DNA of 64,000 nucleotides. Origin: Roseinatronobacter thiooxidans (GTDB lineage: Bacteria > Pseudomonadota > Alphaproteobacteria > Rhodobacterales > Rhodobacteraceae). The notes beneath the pieces were generated by a model that worked only from the letters and a program-made list of their open reading frames with translations, ran no database searches and was not told the origin of the DNA. The position numbers and the translations under genes were made by a program. Location of the stretch: the NCBI RefSeq assembly GCF_001870675.1, contig NZ_MEHT01000011.1:21668-85667 (forward strand), in the 5' to 3' direction. The first letter of the stretch is position 1; every line of letters starts with the position of its first letter. Positions 16,057 through 24,529 of the stretch are shown here, in pieces.

Positions 16057-17082
16057 TCAGAGGCTTTTTGCGATCATGCGGGTGATGTCGCCAAGGCGGC
16101 AGGCATAGCCCCATTCATTGTCATACCACGCATAAAGTTTAAGCTGAGTGTGGTTGATGACCATTGTGGAGGGGCCGTCGATAATGGCTGATCGCGGGTC
16201 ATTCAGGTAGTCGGATGACACAAGCGGGCGGGACTCGTAGCCCAGAATGCCCTTGAGAGGGCCATCGGCGGCGGCTTTGAGCAAGGCGTTGACCTCCTCA
16301 ATGGTGGTGGCGCGTTCCAGCTCGAACACGCAATCGGTGAGCGAGGCGTTCAGCAGCGGGACGCGCACGGCGTGGCCATTCAGCCGGCCCTTGAGTTCGG
16401 GGTAGATCAGCGTGATGGCAGTGGCGCTGCCAGTTGTGGTGGGGATCAGATTGGTCAGGGCAGAGCGCGCGCGGCGCATGTCTTTGGCGGGGCGGTCAAC
16501 AATGGTCTGGGTGTTGGTCACGTCATGGATCGTGGTGATCGACCCGTGGCGGATGCCGAGCGCTTCGTGGATTACCTTGACCACCGGCGCGAGGCAGTTT
16601 GTGGTGCAACTGGCGGCTGTGATGATCTGGTGCAGGGCCGGGTCATACAGGTGGTGGTTGACGCCGTAGACAAGGTTAAGCGCGCCGCCATCCTTGACAG
16701 GGGCTGATACTGCGACTTTCCGGACCCCGGCTGCGAAATAGGGCGCAAGCTGGGCTTCGGTCTTGAACACGCCGGTGCAATCAATCACCAGATCAATGCC
16801 CATCTCTGAGAGGGGCAGATCTTCGATCTTGCGGGCATGGGTGAGCGGAATGCGCTGCCCGTCCAGAACGAGTGCGCCGTTTTCATGCGCGACGGGCGTT
16901 TGCCAGCGGCCATGGACCGAGTCGAATTCCATCAGCAAGGCATGCTGCGCGGGATCGCCCACAGGGTCATTCAACAGTACGATCTGGCCATGCGCGCCTG
17001 TGTCGATGAGGTCGCGCAGGGCAAGTTTGCCAATGCGCCCCAGACCATTCAGGGCGATGCGGGGGCCGGTTACAGGTGTCAT
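16057..17082 (-). CDS. gap: ArsJ-associated glyceraldehyde-3-phosphate dehydrogenase
   Basis: A 341-residue type I GAPDH. The N-terminal NAD-binding motif ([17 protein letters not shown]), catalytic cysteine ([13 protein letters not shown]), [11 protein letters not shown] and the C-terminal [13 protein letters not shown] are all present. In arsenic loci this isoform uses arsenate in place of phosphate to make 1-arseno-3-phosphoglycerate for export by ArsJ. It starts three bases after the stop of the arsR-arsC fusion gene and precedes arsJ, so the three form one operon. The residues at the N-terminal NAD site and the operon context distinguish it from a housekeeping copy, though sequence alone cannot exclude a glycolytic role. 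Confidence 0.93.
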   Translation of the reverse strand: MTPVTGPRIALNGLGRIGKLALRDLIDTGAHGQIVLLNDPVGDPAQHALLMEFDSVHGRWQTPVAHENGALVLDGQRIPLTHARKIEDLPLSEMGIDLVIDCTGVFKTEAQLAPYFAAGVRKVAVSAPVKDGGALNLVYGVNHHLYDPALHQIITAASCTTNCLAPVVKVIHEALGIRHGSITTIHDVTNTQTIVDRPAKDMRRARSALTNLIPTTTGSATAITLIYPELKGRLNGHAVRVPLLNASLTDCVFELERATTIEEVNALLKAAADGPLKGILGYESRPLVSSDYLNDPRSAIIDGPSTMVINHTQLKLYAWYDNEWGYACRLGDITRMIAKSL

Positions 17083-17085
17083 GGT

Positions 17086-17931
17086 TCAGGCACTTTCTGT
17101 GGTCAGGGCAGAGGTGTTTATGGCATCTATGCGTGTTTGCAGGGAACGCCGGTCGAGTGTTTCAAAAGGCAGGGCGACCAATTGCTGCAATCTGTGGTGC
17201 AATGCCGCGTAGGTTTGCCGGAAAGCCAGATCAGGCGCTGCGCGCGGGTCCGTGCGCGCGCGGGCGGGGTCAGGCAGGCCCCAATGGGCGGGCAGCGGAT
17301 ACCCTGTCCAAGGGGGGCAATCGAGAGTGGCCGCCCTGTCGCAGACTGTGATGACCACATCGAGACGGGGCGCGCCTGGGCGCTGAAACTGGGTGAGAGG
17401 TTTGGAGTGCAGGGAACTGACATCATGCCCGTGCTGGCGCAAGACCTGCACTGTTGTGGGATGTGGCGCGGGGCCGGGGGTGATACCCGCCGAATAGGCC
17501 GTGAACCGGCCCGCGCCCAAGTCGCGCAACACAGCCTCGGCAATGATCGAGCGGGCAGAGTTTGCCGAGCACAGGAACAGCACGGCCAGCGGCCTGTCAC
17601 CGATGCGGCCTGTCTGCGGGCTGAGAGCAGGGACCAGCAGATCGGCGCGCGCGCGCCCGAGATCCAGCGCGAGATAGCCGATCAATGCCTCGGTCATATC
17701 AAGATTGACGGCATAGAACAGCGAGCGCCCGTCTCGGGTGACGCGCAGCAAGCCCGTTGCGGCCAGATCGCGGAGATGATGCGACAGGGTGTTTTGTTTT
17801 AACCCAAGGCATTGGGCAATTTCTGTCGGGCGCTGGCCGTGCGGCGCAAACCGCATCAGCAGTCGCAACACCGCCAGCCGGTCGGGGTGGCCAAGTGCTG
17901 TGAAGACAGAGGCGGCTTTACCTGATTCCAT
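17086..17931 (-). CDS. ArsR-type repressor fused to arsenate reductase-like (LMW phosphatase) domain
   Basis: A 281-residue fusion. Residues 1-100 are an ArsR-family winged helix (FTALGHPDRLAVLRLLM, then LKQNTLSHHLRDLAATGLL). Residues about 110-245 are a low-molecular-weight phosphatase/ArsC domain with the P-loop CSANSAR (C-x5-R) and the distal VVITVCDRA element containing another cysteine. The ArsR part lacks the classical ELCVCDL arsenite site, so its ligand may differ. It is the first gene of the arsR/C-gap-arsJ operon and probably controls it through a palindrome abutting its start codon. No ArsB or Acr3 arsenite pump is in the operon, so whether the ArsC domain reduces arsenate or acts as a sensor is open. 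Confidence 0.88.
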   Translation of the reverse strand: MESGKAASVFTALGHPDRLAVLRLLMRFAPHGQRPTEIAQCLGLKQNTLSHHLRDLAATGLLRVTRDGRSLFYAVNLDMTEALIGYLALDLGRARADLLVPALSPQTGRIGDRPLAVLFLCSANSARSIIAEAVLRDLGAGRFTAYSAGITPGPAPHPTTVQVLRQHGHDVSSLHSKPLTQFQRPGAPRLDVVITVCDRAATLDCPPWTGYPLPAHWGLPDPARARTDPRAAPDLAFRQTYAALHHRLQQLVALPFETLDRRSLQTRIDAINTSALTTESA

Positions 17932-17951
17932 ATTTCCAGAATAATGGAAAT
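17932..17951 (-). promoter_or_regulatory. Candidate ArsR operator overlapping the ribosome site
   Basis: ATTTCCA and TGGAAAT are separated by six bases (GAATAA). The palindrome directly abuts the ATG of the ArsR-ArsC fusion gene and contains its only purine-rich ribosome-site candidate. It is AT-rich, in contrast to the surrounding DNA. Autorepression is the simplest reading. Confidence 0.5.
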
Positions 17952-18049
17952 AAATTGCAGTGCAAGTGCGGATGTGATGTTTGTGCGCGTCGAAGTGGAG
18001 CGGGAGTTTGTGGGCGGATGGTTTGGGGCAGGCGTGCCAAAGGGGCGAA

Positions 18050-18112
18050 GGGGGCTTTGCCCCCTCTTGGCTGGCGCCAATTCACCCCCAGAGTATTGTC
18101 AGCAAGAAAATG
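18050..18112. repeat. Palindromic extragenic element, copy 2
   Basis: This has the same layout as the element at 15983-16055: GGGGGC/GCCCCC hairpin, TTGGC/GCCAA hairpin, TTCACCCCCA, GAGTATT, then CAAGAAAATG. It lies downstream of the PfkB kinase gene and upstream of the arsenic operon, in the same orientation as copy 1. It could act as a terminator for the kinase. Confidence 0.7.
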
Positions 18113-18146
18113 ATGGCTTTTGGGGGCGAGGCGATGCGTGATCCGG

Positions 18147-19088
18147 CTATGAGGGCCAGATTTCATGCGCATAGGGGGGATTGCATCCGGTTCGGGTGCA
18201 GGTGATCGCGGCGGCCTTGCTGGCGTCTTGGACGATCTTGCCCAGCATGTCCGGGGATAATGTGGCGATCTGTTTTGTGCCCATCAGGCCATGGCGGTGC
18301 AGGCCGGCCAGCAGCGCGGCCATCAGCGTGTCGCCCGCACCGACTGTATCGACCAGATGTGTGACAGGTGTCAGGGGCAGTTCGATCCTGCCGCCGGGCC
18401 AGTGGCATATGACCGGCCCTGCCCCTTGCGTCAGCACAACCAGCGTATCGGGCGCACGGGCCGCAAGCTGTGCAACGGCATCGGACAAGGGCTGGTCGGG
18501 GGACCACCACGCCAGATCTTCGTCACTGAGCCGCAGCAGGGTTGCGCTGGCGGCCAGCCTGTCGAGGCGCGCGCGGTACGCGGGAGCATCCTGTTCGGCC
18601 AGAAGGGGCCGGATATTGGGATCGAGTGAGGTGAAGAGGCCGCGCCCCGCGCAATCCATGAACAAATCAGCCCAAGCCTGCGCATCTGCCCCTTCGCATA
18701 GCGCAAGCGAGCCGATGTGAAACGCTGTGGCACTTTCCGGCAGGCTGTCGCGCAGCGATTGTGCGCTGACCATGCGTTCGGCCGTGCCGGTGCGGTAAAA
18801 GCGGTAATCGGGTTGCCCATCTGCGACAGTGACCACAGCCAGCGAGGTGGGCGCGTCAGGCCGCTGGCCCAGATGCCGCACCTGATCGTCTGTCAGTCCC
18901 GACAACAGATCATCGCCAAACCTGTCGCTGGAGATGGGGGTCAGATAGCCCACCTCCAACCCGAGCCTGCCAAGCGCGCGGGTGCAGTTATAGGGCGAAC
19001 CGCCCGGCACTGCCCGAAACGCGCGGCTGCCATCGCCGGTCTGCATCTCGATCATGTCGACAAGGTTCTCACCGCCGCATATAATCAT
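18147..19088 (-). CDS. PfkB-family carbohydrate kinase (fructokinase-like)
   Basis: A 313-residue ribokinase/PfkB-family kinase. The N-terminal sugar-binding motif (GGSPYNCTRALGRLGLEVGY) and the C-terminal ATP/anion-hole motif with the catalytic Asp (LVDTVGAGDTLMAALLAGL) are intact. The start at 19088 is supported by GGGGTGAG just upstream; the longer frame from 19163 is not. Family members phosphorylate fructose or related sugars with ATP. No sugar transporter or other sugar gene lies alongside, so the substrate is uncertain. It is transcribed alone, with a palindromic element after it. Confidence 0.88.
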   Translation of the reverse strand: MIICGGENLVDMIEMQTGDGSRAFRAVPGGSPYNCTRALGRLGLEVGYLTPISSDRFGDDLLSGLTDDQVRHLGQRPDAPTSLAVVTVADGQPDYRFYRTGTAERMVSAQSLRDSLPESATAFHIGSLALCEGADAQAWADLFMDCAGRGLFTSLDPNIRPLLAEQDAPAYRARLDRLAASATLLRLSDEDLAWWSPDQPLSDAVAQLAARAPDTLVVLTQGAGPVICHWPGGRIELPLTPVTHLVDTVGAGDTLMAALLAGLHRHGLMGTKQIATLSPDMLGKIVQDASKAAAITCTRTGCNPPYAHEIWPS

Positions 19089-19202
19089 GTTCTCACCCCT
19101 GTTGTGATGGCTGCGTAAATCACTGGCTGATCCTTTGTAAATCGTTTGTATCTGTTCCGGCATGCAGGGCTGTAACCGCGCGAGTGCCTGTTTTGCGGGC
19201 GG

Positions 19203-19583
19203 TCAATCTGGCGCGGGTGCATCTTTCAGCAATCTGCGCAAGCTGCCAAGATGCGCCGCGCCTGCGGTGGTGCTGTCGGCCTCAACCGCGCGATAGAGTG
19301 TCAGCACCTCGCGCCCCGCCTGTGTCAGCACAGCGCCGCCGCCGCCCGGCCCGCCGCGTGTGCTGTCGACCACCGGCTCGCGGAACATTGTGTTCAGCGT
19401 CCCGATCAATTCCCACGCGCGCTTGTAGCTCATGTTCATTTCCCGTCCCGCCGCCGCGATAGAGCCGCAGCGGTCAATGCGTTCAAGAAGCTCTGCTTTT
19501 CCGGGGCCGATCATGCCGTCATCGCCAAAGACAATGCGGATGCGAAGCACGGGCTGCGGGGTGTGGTCTGGTCGAGATGTCAT
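19203..19583 (-). CDS. ModE-like winged-helix regulator (N-terminal domain only)
   Basis: A 126-residue protein consisting of the LysR/ModE-type DNA-binding domain: GDDGMIGPGKAELLERID, CGSIAAAGREMNMSYKRAWE (helix-turn-helix) and TRGGPGGGGAVLTQAGREVL. It has no molybdate-binding (TOBE) domain, so it is the short form common in proteobacteria. It could respond to molybdate or be constitutive. The start at 19583 gives the usual N-terminus; the frame is open to 19652. No mod transporter genes are adjacent. The ribosome site is weak. Confidence 0.8.
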   Translation of the reverse strand: MTSRPDHTPQPVLRIRIVFGDDGMIGPGKAELLERIDRCGSIAAAGREMNMSYKRAWELIGTLNTMFREPVVDSTRGGPGGGGAVLTQAGREVLTLYRAVEADSTTAGAAHLGSLRRLLKDAPAPD

Positions 19584-19848
19584 GGCGAAAGGAATGCGGT
19601 ATCTTGCGGGCCAGTGCAAGTCTTGGCTTGAGCTGGGCAGGAGGCAGCGCAAGCAGGGCAGGGTGATTTCTGCGCCGCGGGTGTCGCGCCGCAGGCGTGA
19701 ATTTTTCGGGTGGAAAAAGCAGGTTTGGCCTATGCAGATCGCTAAATTGCGCTAAGACGCCTTTCAGAGGAACACAGTGCATTTCTTGGATGCACACTTT
19801 ACGAAACTGGGTTGCTGTGAGTATGCTTGCGATCTGGGGGAGCAGATC

Positions 19849-20691
19849 ATGGAATCACGGCATAGCTTCGATATTAATCCCGCGCTGTATACGCGGACCC
19901 AAAGCCTGTTTGACGCAAAGCGCCGAAAACTTCCCCCCGATGCTGTCGAAAGGCTGGCGCGCGAGGTTGTCGAGCGGCTGGCGGAAAAGCGCGATGTCCT
20001 GAATGGCCGTGTGACGGAACTTGTCCCCGCCAGCACCGATCCGGAAATGGTGGCGGCATTTTGCGATATTCTGCTTGCGCCAGATGCCTCTGTCGCGCTG
20101 CGCTTTCTGGAAGACAGGCTGTCGCCCATCGTCAAGGAACGCGGCGATCTTTATGGCTATATCGCGGCTGCATCGCGCGAATTGGGCGAGCGGTGGGATG
20201 CAGGCGAGGTCACCTTTCTGGATGTCACGCTGGCAGTTGGAAAGCTTTATGCGCTGGTGCGCAGTGTCGGCTCTGGCCGGGATGCAGGGTTTCTGGACGC
20301 GAATCCGAAAAAATACGCGATTTTCGCCAATGTTCCGGGAGAGCAGCATACACTTGGCGTCAGTGTCGCAGCAGAGGTGTTCCGCGATGCGGGCTGGGAA
20401 ATCAGCCTGCAACTGGACCGCAGCCATGCAGAGCTGATTGACTATGTCAGCACGATCCGGCCCGCAGTGATCGGGCTGTCGCTGAGCAGTGCGATGGGGC
20501 TGGACCCTTTGGTGCGGCTTGTGATCGCGCTGCGGCTGGCTTTGCCCAATATCGTCATTGCAGTTGCGGGCGGCGAGGATACGGATGAAGACACGCTGCG
20601 CACGCTTGTCGATCTGGACCTTGTCATCACCAATGCAGAGCAGGCGCAATCTGACCTGAGCCGCCTTTTGTCGCTGGAAGCCACTGGCTGA
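19849..20691 (+). CDS. Cobalamin-binding regulatory protein (AerR/PpaA-like)
   Basis: About 280 residues. The N-terminal half is helical (a B12-binding-2-like cap: DLYGYIAAASRELGERWDAG, then VTFLDVTLAVGKLYALVRS). The C-terminal half is a flavodoxin-like B12-binding fold with a DxHxxG-type motif in the variant form GEQHTLG, followed by VAAEVFRDAGWEI and the GGEDTDEDTL segment. In purple bacteria such stand-alone proteins (AerR, PpaA) act as light- or B12-dependent antirepressors of the PpsR/CrtJ type. Here no photosynthesis genes are in the window. The start at 19849 follows GGGGAGC; the frame is open from 19777. Its target is unknown. Confidence 0.78.
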   Translation: MESRHSFDINPALYTRTQSLFDAKRRKLPPDAVERLAREVVERLAEKRDVLNGRVTELVPASTDPEMVAAFCDILLAPDASVALRFLEDRLSPIVKERGDLYGYIAAASRELGERWDAGEVTFLDVTLAVGKLYALVRSVGSGRDAGFLDANPKKYAIFANVPGEQHTLGVSVAAEVFRDAGWEISLQLDRSHAELIDYVSTIRPAVIGLSLSSAMGLDPLVRLVIALRLALPNIVIAVAGGEDTDEDTLRTLVDLDLVITNAEQAQSDLSRLLSLEATG

Positions 20692-20727
20692 GCGGGCGTT
20701 GGTAGCCCGCCTTGCGCGCCGTGCTGT

Positions 20728-21477
20728 TCAGCCGCCGCGCAAGGCAGGCAGGCCCACGCCCACGGCATCGAACCCGCCATCGGCGGCGATGACCTGACCT
20801 GTCACATAGCTGGCTTTTTCCGAGCATAGAAAAACAATGGTCTGTGCAATCTCGCGCTCTGTCCCGTAGCGGTTCAGGGGGATGGCATCGTGATAGGCGG
20901 TGCGGATTGCGGGCGAATGCACGGCCAGCGCCAGTTTGGTGTCCACAGGGCCGGGGGCCACGCAATTGGCCCGCACGCCCCATTCGCCCAGTTCCGCCGC
21001 TTGTTGGCGCGTCAGGTGAATGACTGCCGCTTTCGATGTGCCGTAAGCCACCCGCAATGTGCTGGCGCGCAGGCCAGAGATTGAGGCGATATTCACGATT
21101 GCGCCGCGCGTTTCCTTCAGTTGCGGGATGATGGCCTGACTGGTCAGGAACACCCCGTCCAGATTGGTGGCCATCACCTCGCGCCATGTGGCGAAATCGG
21201 TGTCTTGCAGCGGGCGGAAATCGGCCACGCCTGCATTATTGACCAACGCATCCACGCGCCCGAATGCCTTTGCGACCTCTGCTGCCATGGCGCTGACCTG
21301 CTCGGGGATGGAGACATCGCAGAGGATGGGATGGACATTCTTCAGCCCCTGTGCCGCATCTGTCAGGGCAGGGGCGTCGCGGTCGATCATGGCCACGCGC
21401 CAGCCCTCGGCCAGAAACAGCTGTGTTGTGGCCAGCCCGATGCCGCGTGCGGCACCTGTTACAACGGCGGTTTTCAT
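20728..21477 (-). CDS. Short-chain dehydrogenase/reductase
   Basis: A 249-residue classical SDR. It has the NAD(P)-binding TGAARGIG, the NNAG motif (LVNNAGVADF), a catalytic Ser in NIASISG, YGTSK (YxxxK) and the C-terminal VTGQVIAADGGF. The aspartate after beta-2 (AMIDRDAP) suggests NAD preference. It begins 16 bases after the dctM stop, so it is the last gene of the TRAP operon. It likely oxidises a hydroxy-acid or polyol taken up by that transporter. Many SDRs of this type are annotated 3-oxoacyl-ACP reductase; the context argues for a catabolic role. Confidence 0.85.
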   Translation of the reverse strand: MKTAVVTGAARGIGLATTQLFLAEGWRVAMIDRDAPALTDAAQGLKNVHPILCDVSIPEQVSAMAAEVAKAFGRVDALVNNAGVADFRPLQDTDFATWREVMATNLDGVFLTSQAIIPQLKETRGAIVNIASISGLRASTLRVAYGTSKAAVIHLTRQQAAELGEWGVRANCVAPGPVDTKLALAVHSPAIRTAYHDAIPLNRYGTEREIAQTIVFLCSEKASYVTGQVIAADGGFDAVGVGLPALRGG

Positions 21478-21493
21478 GGGTGTTTATCCTTCA

Positions 21494-22828
21494 TCAGCGC
21501 AGCCAGTTCACCAGAACCTGCGACATTTGCGGCACTGCCGCGACCACAATAATACCAATCAGAGAGGCCAGCAAAAACGGCATTGTGCCGCGCGCAACCC
21601 TCTCGATGCTGAGTTTCGTGACATTGGCGGCCACATACAGGTTGATCCCCACAGGCGGGGTAATCAGCCCGATGGCCAGATTGACCATCACCAACACCCC
21701 GAACCAGACCGGGTCCCAGCCCATTTCGCGCGCGACCGGCAGGAAAATCGGCAGGGCGATGAACATGACTGTCACAGGGTCCATGAACATGCCCGCAATC
21801 AGCAGGATCACCATGATGACCAGCAAGATCACCCATGCCTGATCACTTAGGCCCAGCAGCGCGCCGGAATAGCTGCGCACCAGATCATCGACCGTGACCA
21901 CCCAGCCAAACAGGCTGGCATAGGCCACGATCAGCATGACCACGGCAGAGGATGCCGCGGCCGTGCCAAGCGCATCATAGAGCCGCGCAAGTGTCAGCGT
22001 GCGGTAGGCCAGCCCCCCCACAGCAAGGGCATAAACCGTGGCGACAATCGCGGCCTCGGTCGGGGTGAAGATACCGGAATAGATGCCGCCCAAGATAACC
22101 ACAGGCGTCATCAGCCCCCAGAAGCTTTCGCGGAAAGACAGCCACAGCGCGCGCCTGCGCGCCATGCCCGCATAGGGGTCGGGGCTAAGCGTCAGGAGGT
22201 TTGCGCTGCCCGCAGGGGTGGCGTTGCGGCGCGCAAAGGGCAGCACGGCCACCATTGTCAGCGCCATGAATATGCCCGGAATGATTGCCGCAATGAACAA
22301 CCGCGAGATAGAGGTTTCGGCAATCACGCCGTAAATCACCAGCCCGATGGACGGGGGGATCACGATGGAAAACGCAGCCCCTGTCACCACCAGCCCTGCC
22401 GCAAAGGCGCGGTCATAGCCGTCTTCTTCCATGCCCTTGATGATCATCGGGCCGATCGCCGCGACCGAGGCAGGGCCGGACCCACTGACCGCCCCCCAGA
22501 ACAGGCACACGACCGTGCCGACAATGCCCATGCCGCCGGGCAGGCCACCGACGGCCACGCGGAAAAAGCGGATCATGCGTTCGGCAATGCCAAGACTGCC
22601 CATCAGCACGCCCGCAAGAATGAAGAACGGAATGGCGAGCAGCGAAAATTTTGTAATGCCGGTGGCAATCAGATCGCCTGCCAGTTCCAGCCCGAAGCCG
22701 ATTTTCCACATGGCGTAAAGTGCGGACAGCCCCAAGGCAAAGGCGACTGGCAGGCGCAGCGCCATCAGAAGGAAAAACACGATAATCATCTGCGTGCCCG
22801 CAGAGGTGATGCCGATCATCTCAAACAT
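21494..22828 (-). CDS. TRAP transporter large permease subunit (DctM family)
   Basis: A 444-residue membrane protein with about 12 hydrophobic segments, the ion-coupled transport subunit of a TRAP transporter. It has DctM-type motifs (AIPFFILAGVLMG, LFWGAVSGSGPASVAAIGP, FTPTEAAIVATVYAL, NLAIGLITPPVGINLYVA). The start at 22828 overlaps the dctQ stop by eight bases, indicating translational coupling; the longer frame to 22909 is not used. It works with the upstream DctQ and DctP subunits. The substrate is probably a carboxylate, but unknown. Confidence 0.92.
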   Translation of the reverse strand: MFEMIGITSAGTQMIIVFFLLMALRLPVAFALGLSALYAMWKIGFGLELAGDLIATGITKFSLLAIPFFILAGVLMGSLGIAERMIRFFRVAVGGLPGGMGIVGTVVCLFWGAVSGSGPASVAAIGPMIIKGMEEDGYDRAFAAGLVVTGAAFSIVIPPSIGLVIYGVIAETSISRLFIAAIIPGIFMALTMVAVLPFARRNATPAGSANLLTLSPDPYAGMARRRALWLSFRESFWGLMTPVVILGGIYSGIFTPTEAAIVATVYALAVGGLAYRTLTLARLYDALGTAAASSAVVMLIVAYASLFGWVVTVDDLVRSYSGALLGLSDQAWVILLVIMVILLIAGMFMDPVTVMFIALPIFLPVAREMGWDPVWFGVLVMVNLAIGLITPPVGINLYVAANVTKLSIERVARGTMPFLLASLIGIIVVAAVPQMSQVLVNWLR

Positions 22829-23309
22829 GGGGCACAATCCGGTTCGGGCCTGCGCGCAGCACGTCCCATGAATGTTGCAGATACCGAATGATGATAAGGC
22901 CAAAGCCAAAGGGCAGCGCCGCCTGATAATACCACGCAGGCAGCCCCAGCGCGTAAGAGCGCATACCGACGCGGCGGATATTCATCATCGCATCCCACGA
23001 AAACCACGCCGAAAAGGCCAGCAAGCTGACGGACAGCGCGACAGAGATCAGGAAAACCGGCAACCACAGCGGGCGCGGCAAAAGGTCATGCACCATGGTG
23101 ACGGCCAGATGCTCGCCCCGCCGCGCGGCGATGGCCGCGCCAAAGACGGTCAGCAGCAGAAAACCGTTGATCAGCAATTCTTCGGTTGCGGCAAAGGACA
23201 TGTTGGTGCCGTAGCGGATCACGACATTGACAAAGCCCAAGCCTGTCATGCCAAGAAACAGCACCGCGCAGATGATCTTTTCAAAGTCGCGCAAGATCAG
23301 TCGGATCAT
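22821..23309 (-). CDS. TRAP transporter small permease subunit (DctQ family)
   Basis: A 162-residue integral membrane protein with four hydrophobic segments, the usual DctQ topology. It has the family's RYGTNMSFAATEELLI (entry to the second segment), ARRGEHLAV and AFSAWFSWDAM. It pairs with the DctM subunit encoded immediately downstream (8-base overlap). It is separated from dctP by 67 bases that hold a strong terminator-like hairpin, which may set the higher dose of binding protein relative to permease. Confidence 0.9.
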   Translation of the reverse strand: MIRLILRDFEKIICAVLFLGMTGLGFVNVVIRYGTNMSFAATEELLINGFLLLTVFGAAIAARRGEHLAVTMVHDLLPRPLWLPVFLISVALSVSLLAFSAWFSWDAMMNIRRVGMRSYALGLPAWYYQAALPFGFGLIIIRYLQHSWDVLRAGPNRIVPHV

Positions 23310-23327
23310 CGGCCCCGCCTTTGCATG

Positions 23328-23363
23328 AAAAAGGCCCGCACCCCTGTGTGCAGGGTGCGGGCC
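23328..23363 (-). terminator. Intrinsic terminator/attenuator between dctP and dctQ
   Basis: Read on the minus strand, GGCCCGCACCC pairs with GGGTGCGGGCC (11 bp) around a 9-base loop and is followed by TTTTT. It stands between the binding-protein gene and the permease genes of the same operon, so partial termination is likely. Confidence 0.75.
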
Positions 23364-23376
23364 GGACTGTCACAGC

Positions 23377-24381
23377 TTAGTTTGCCGCAGCGATTGCGTC
23401 CTGAAATGCGCCCACAATCTCGTCGCCGACGCGTGCTGCCCATTGGTCAAAGGCGGGTTTGGTGGCTTCGCGGAACGCTGCCAGTTCCTCGTCAGTTGGT
23501 TCATAGACTTCCATGCCCTGTTCGCGCAGAAACTCTATGCCGGTGGCGGTGCCTTCGCGGGTAATCTCGCGCTGATAGGCCATGGCTTCCTGTGCCGTCT
23601 CGCGCAGGATTGTCTGCATATCGGCATCATAGCTGTCCCATTTCGCCTGCGAGATGCCAAGGAAGATGGGGTCATAGGAATAATGCCACGCGGTCAGGTA
23701 TTTCTGCACTTCATACACCTGCTGCGGAATGATCACAGCGCCGATGGGGTTTTCCTGCCCGTCAACCACGCCCTGTTGCAGCGCCGACATTGTCTCGCCC
23801 CACTGCATCTGCTGGGGGTTCGCACCCAGCGCGTTCATCACGTCGATATACATCGGCCCTGCCACACGCATGTTCAGCCCGCGCATATCTTCGGGGCTGC
23901 GGATGGGGCGGGTGTTGTTGGTGACTTCACGAAAGCCATTCTCGCCCCATGCAAGCACGACAATGCCTTTTTCCAGCAAGATTTCCGACAGCATTTCGCC
24001 GGGTGCACCTTGGGTGGTGGCGTCCACCTGCTCATAGTTGGAATACAGGTAGGGCAGCGAGAAGACAGCCATTTCCGGCACCAGCGGGGTTACGTTGATG
24101 GCCGATGTGACCACCAGATCCAGCGCGCCGCGCCCGACCATTTCGGCCTGCCGCATCTGGTCGCCGCCAGACAGTTGCGCATTTGGGAAAACGCGCACAT
24201 CCAGCGCGCCGCCGGTGCGTTCGGCCAGCAACTCGCCAAACTTCTCAGCACCCTGATGCCAAGTGGTGGTGTCGCCGGTGTTATGCGACAGGCGCAGCGT
24301 TTCTGCGCTGACAGCGCTGAAGCTGAATGCCGTTGCAAGGGCTGCGGCAAGGGTTGTGCCATATAGACGTGCAAAGCTCAT
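23377..24381 (-). CDS. TRAP transporter substrate-binding protein (DctP family)
   Basis: A 334-residue periplasmic protein with a cleavable signal peptide (ATAFSFSAVSAETLRLSHNT, cleavage after VSA). It has the DctP fold signatures: THQGAEKFGELLAERTGG-like N-lobe, LRSPEDMRGLNMRV-type segment (RPIRSPEDMRGLNMRV), and ALQQGVVDGQENP, the conserved carboxylate-binding region. The arginine in the RGLNMRV segment normally ligates the substrate carboxylate. AGGAGG precedes the ATG. It is the first gene of the dctPQM-SDR operon, divergent from an IclR regulator that probably controls it. Confidence 0.93.
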   Translation of the reverse strand: MSFARLYGTTLAAALATAFSFSAVSAETLRLSHNTGDTTTWHQGAEKFGELLAERTGGALDVRVFPNAQLSGGDQMRQAEMVGRGALDLVVTSAINVTPLVPEMAVFSLPYLYSNYEQVDATTQGAPGEMLSEILLEKGIVVLAWGENGFREVTNNTRPIRSPEDMRGLNMRVAGPMYIDVMNALGANPQQMQWGETMSALQQGVVDGQENPIGAVIIPQQVYEVQKYLTAWHYSYDPIFLGISQAKWDSYDADMQTILRETAQEAMAYQREITREGTATGIEFLREQGMEVYEPTDEELAAFREATKPAFDQWAARVGDEIVGAFQDAIAAAN

Positions 24382-24468
24382 AAGTATTTCCTCCTCCAGT
24401 GGCGCGGGCCGTATATGGGGCAGCCGCTTTAATTATTGTTCAGATAGTGGACCCCATTTTTTCCTGAA

Positions 24469-24485
24469 TGCAAGAAAAACTTGCA
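24469..24485. promoter_or_regulatory. Candidate IclR operator
   Basis: TGCAAG and CTTGCA are separated by five As. This symmetric site lies between the divergent dctP and iclR genes, where an IclR protein would be expected to bind. Confidence 0.45.
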
Positions 24486-24529
24486 ACCTGCCTGATTAAA
24501 AAACAATATGTCGATAAAGCGGGCCAGTT

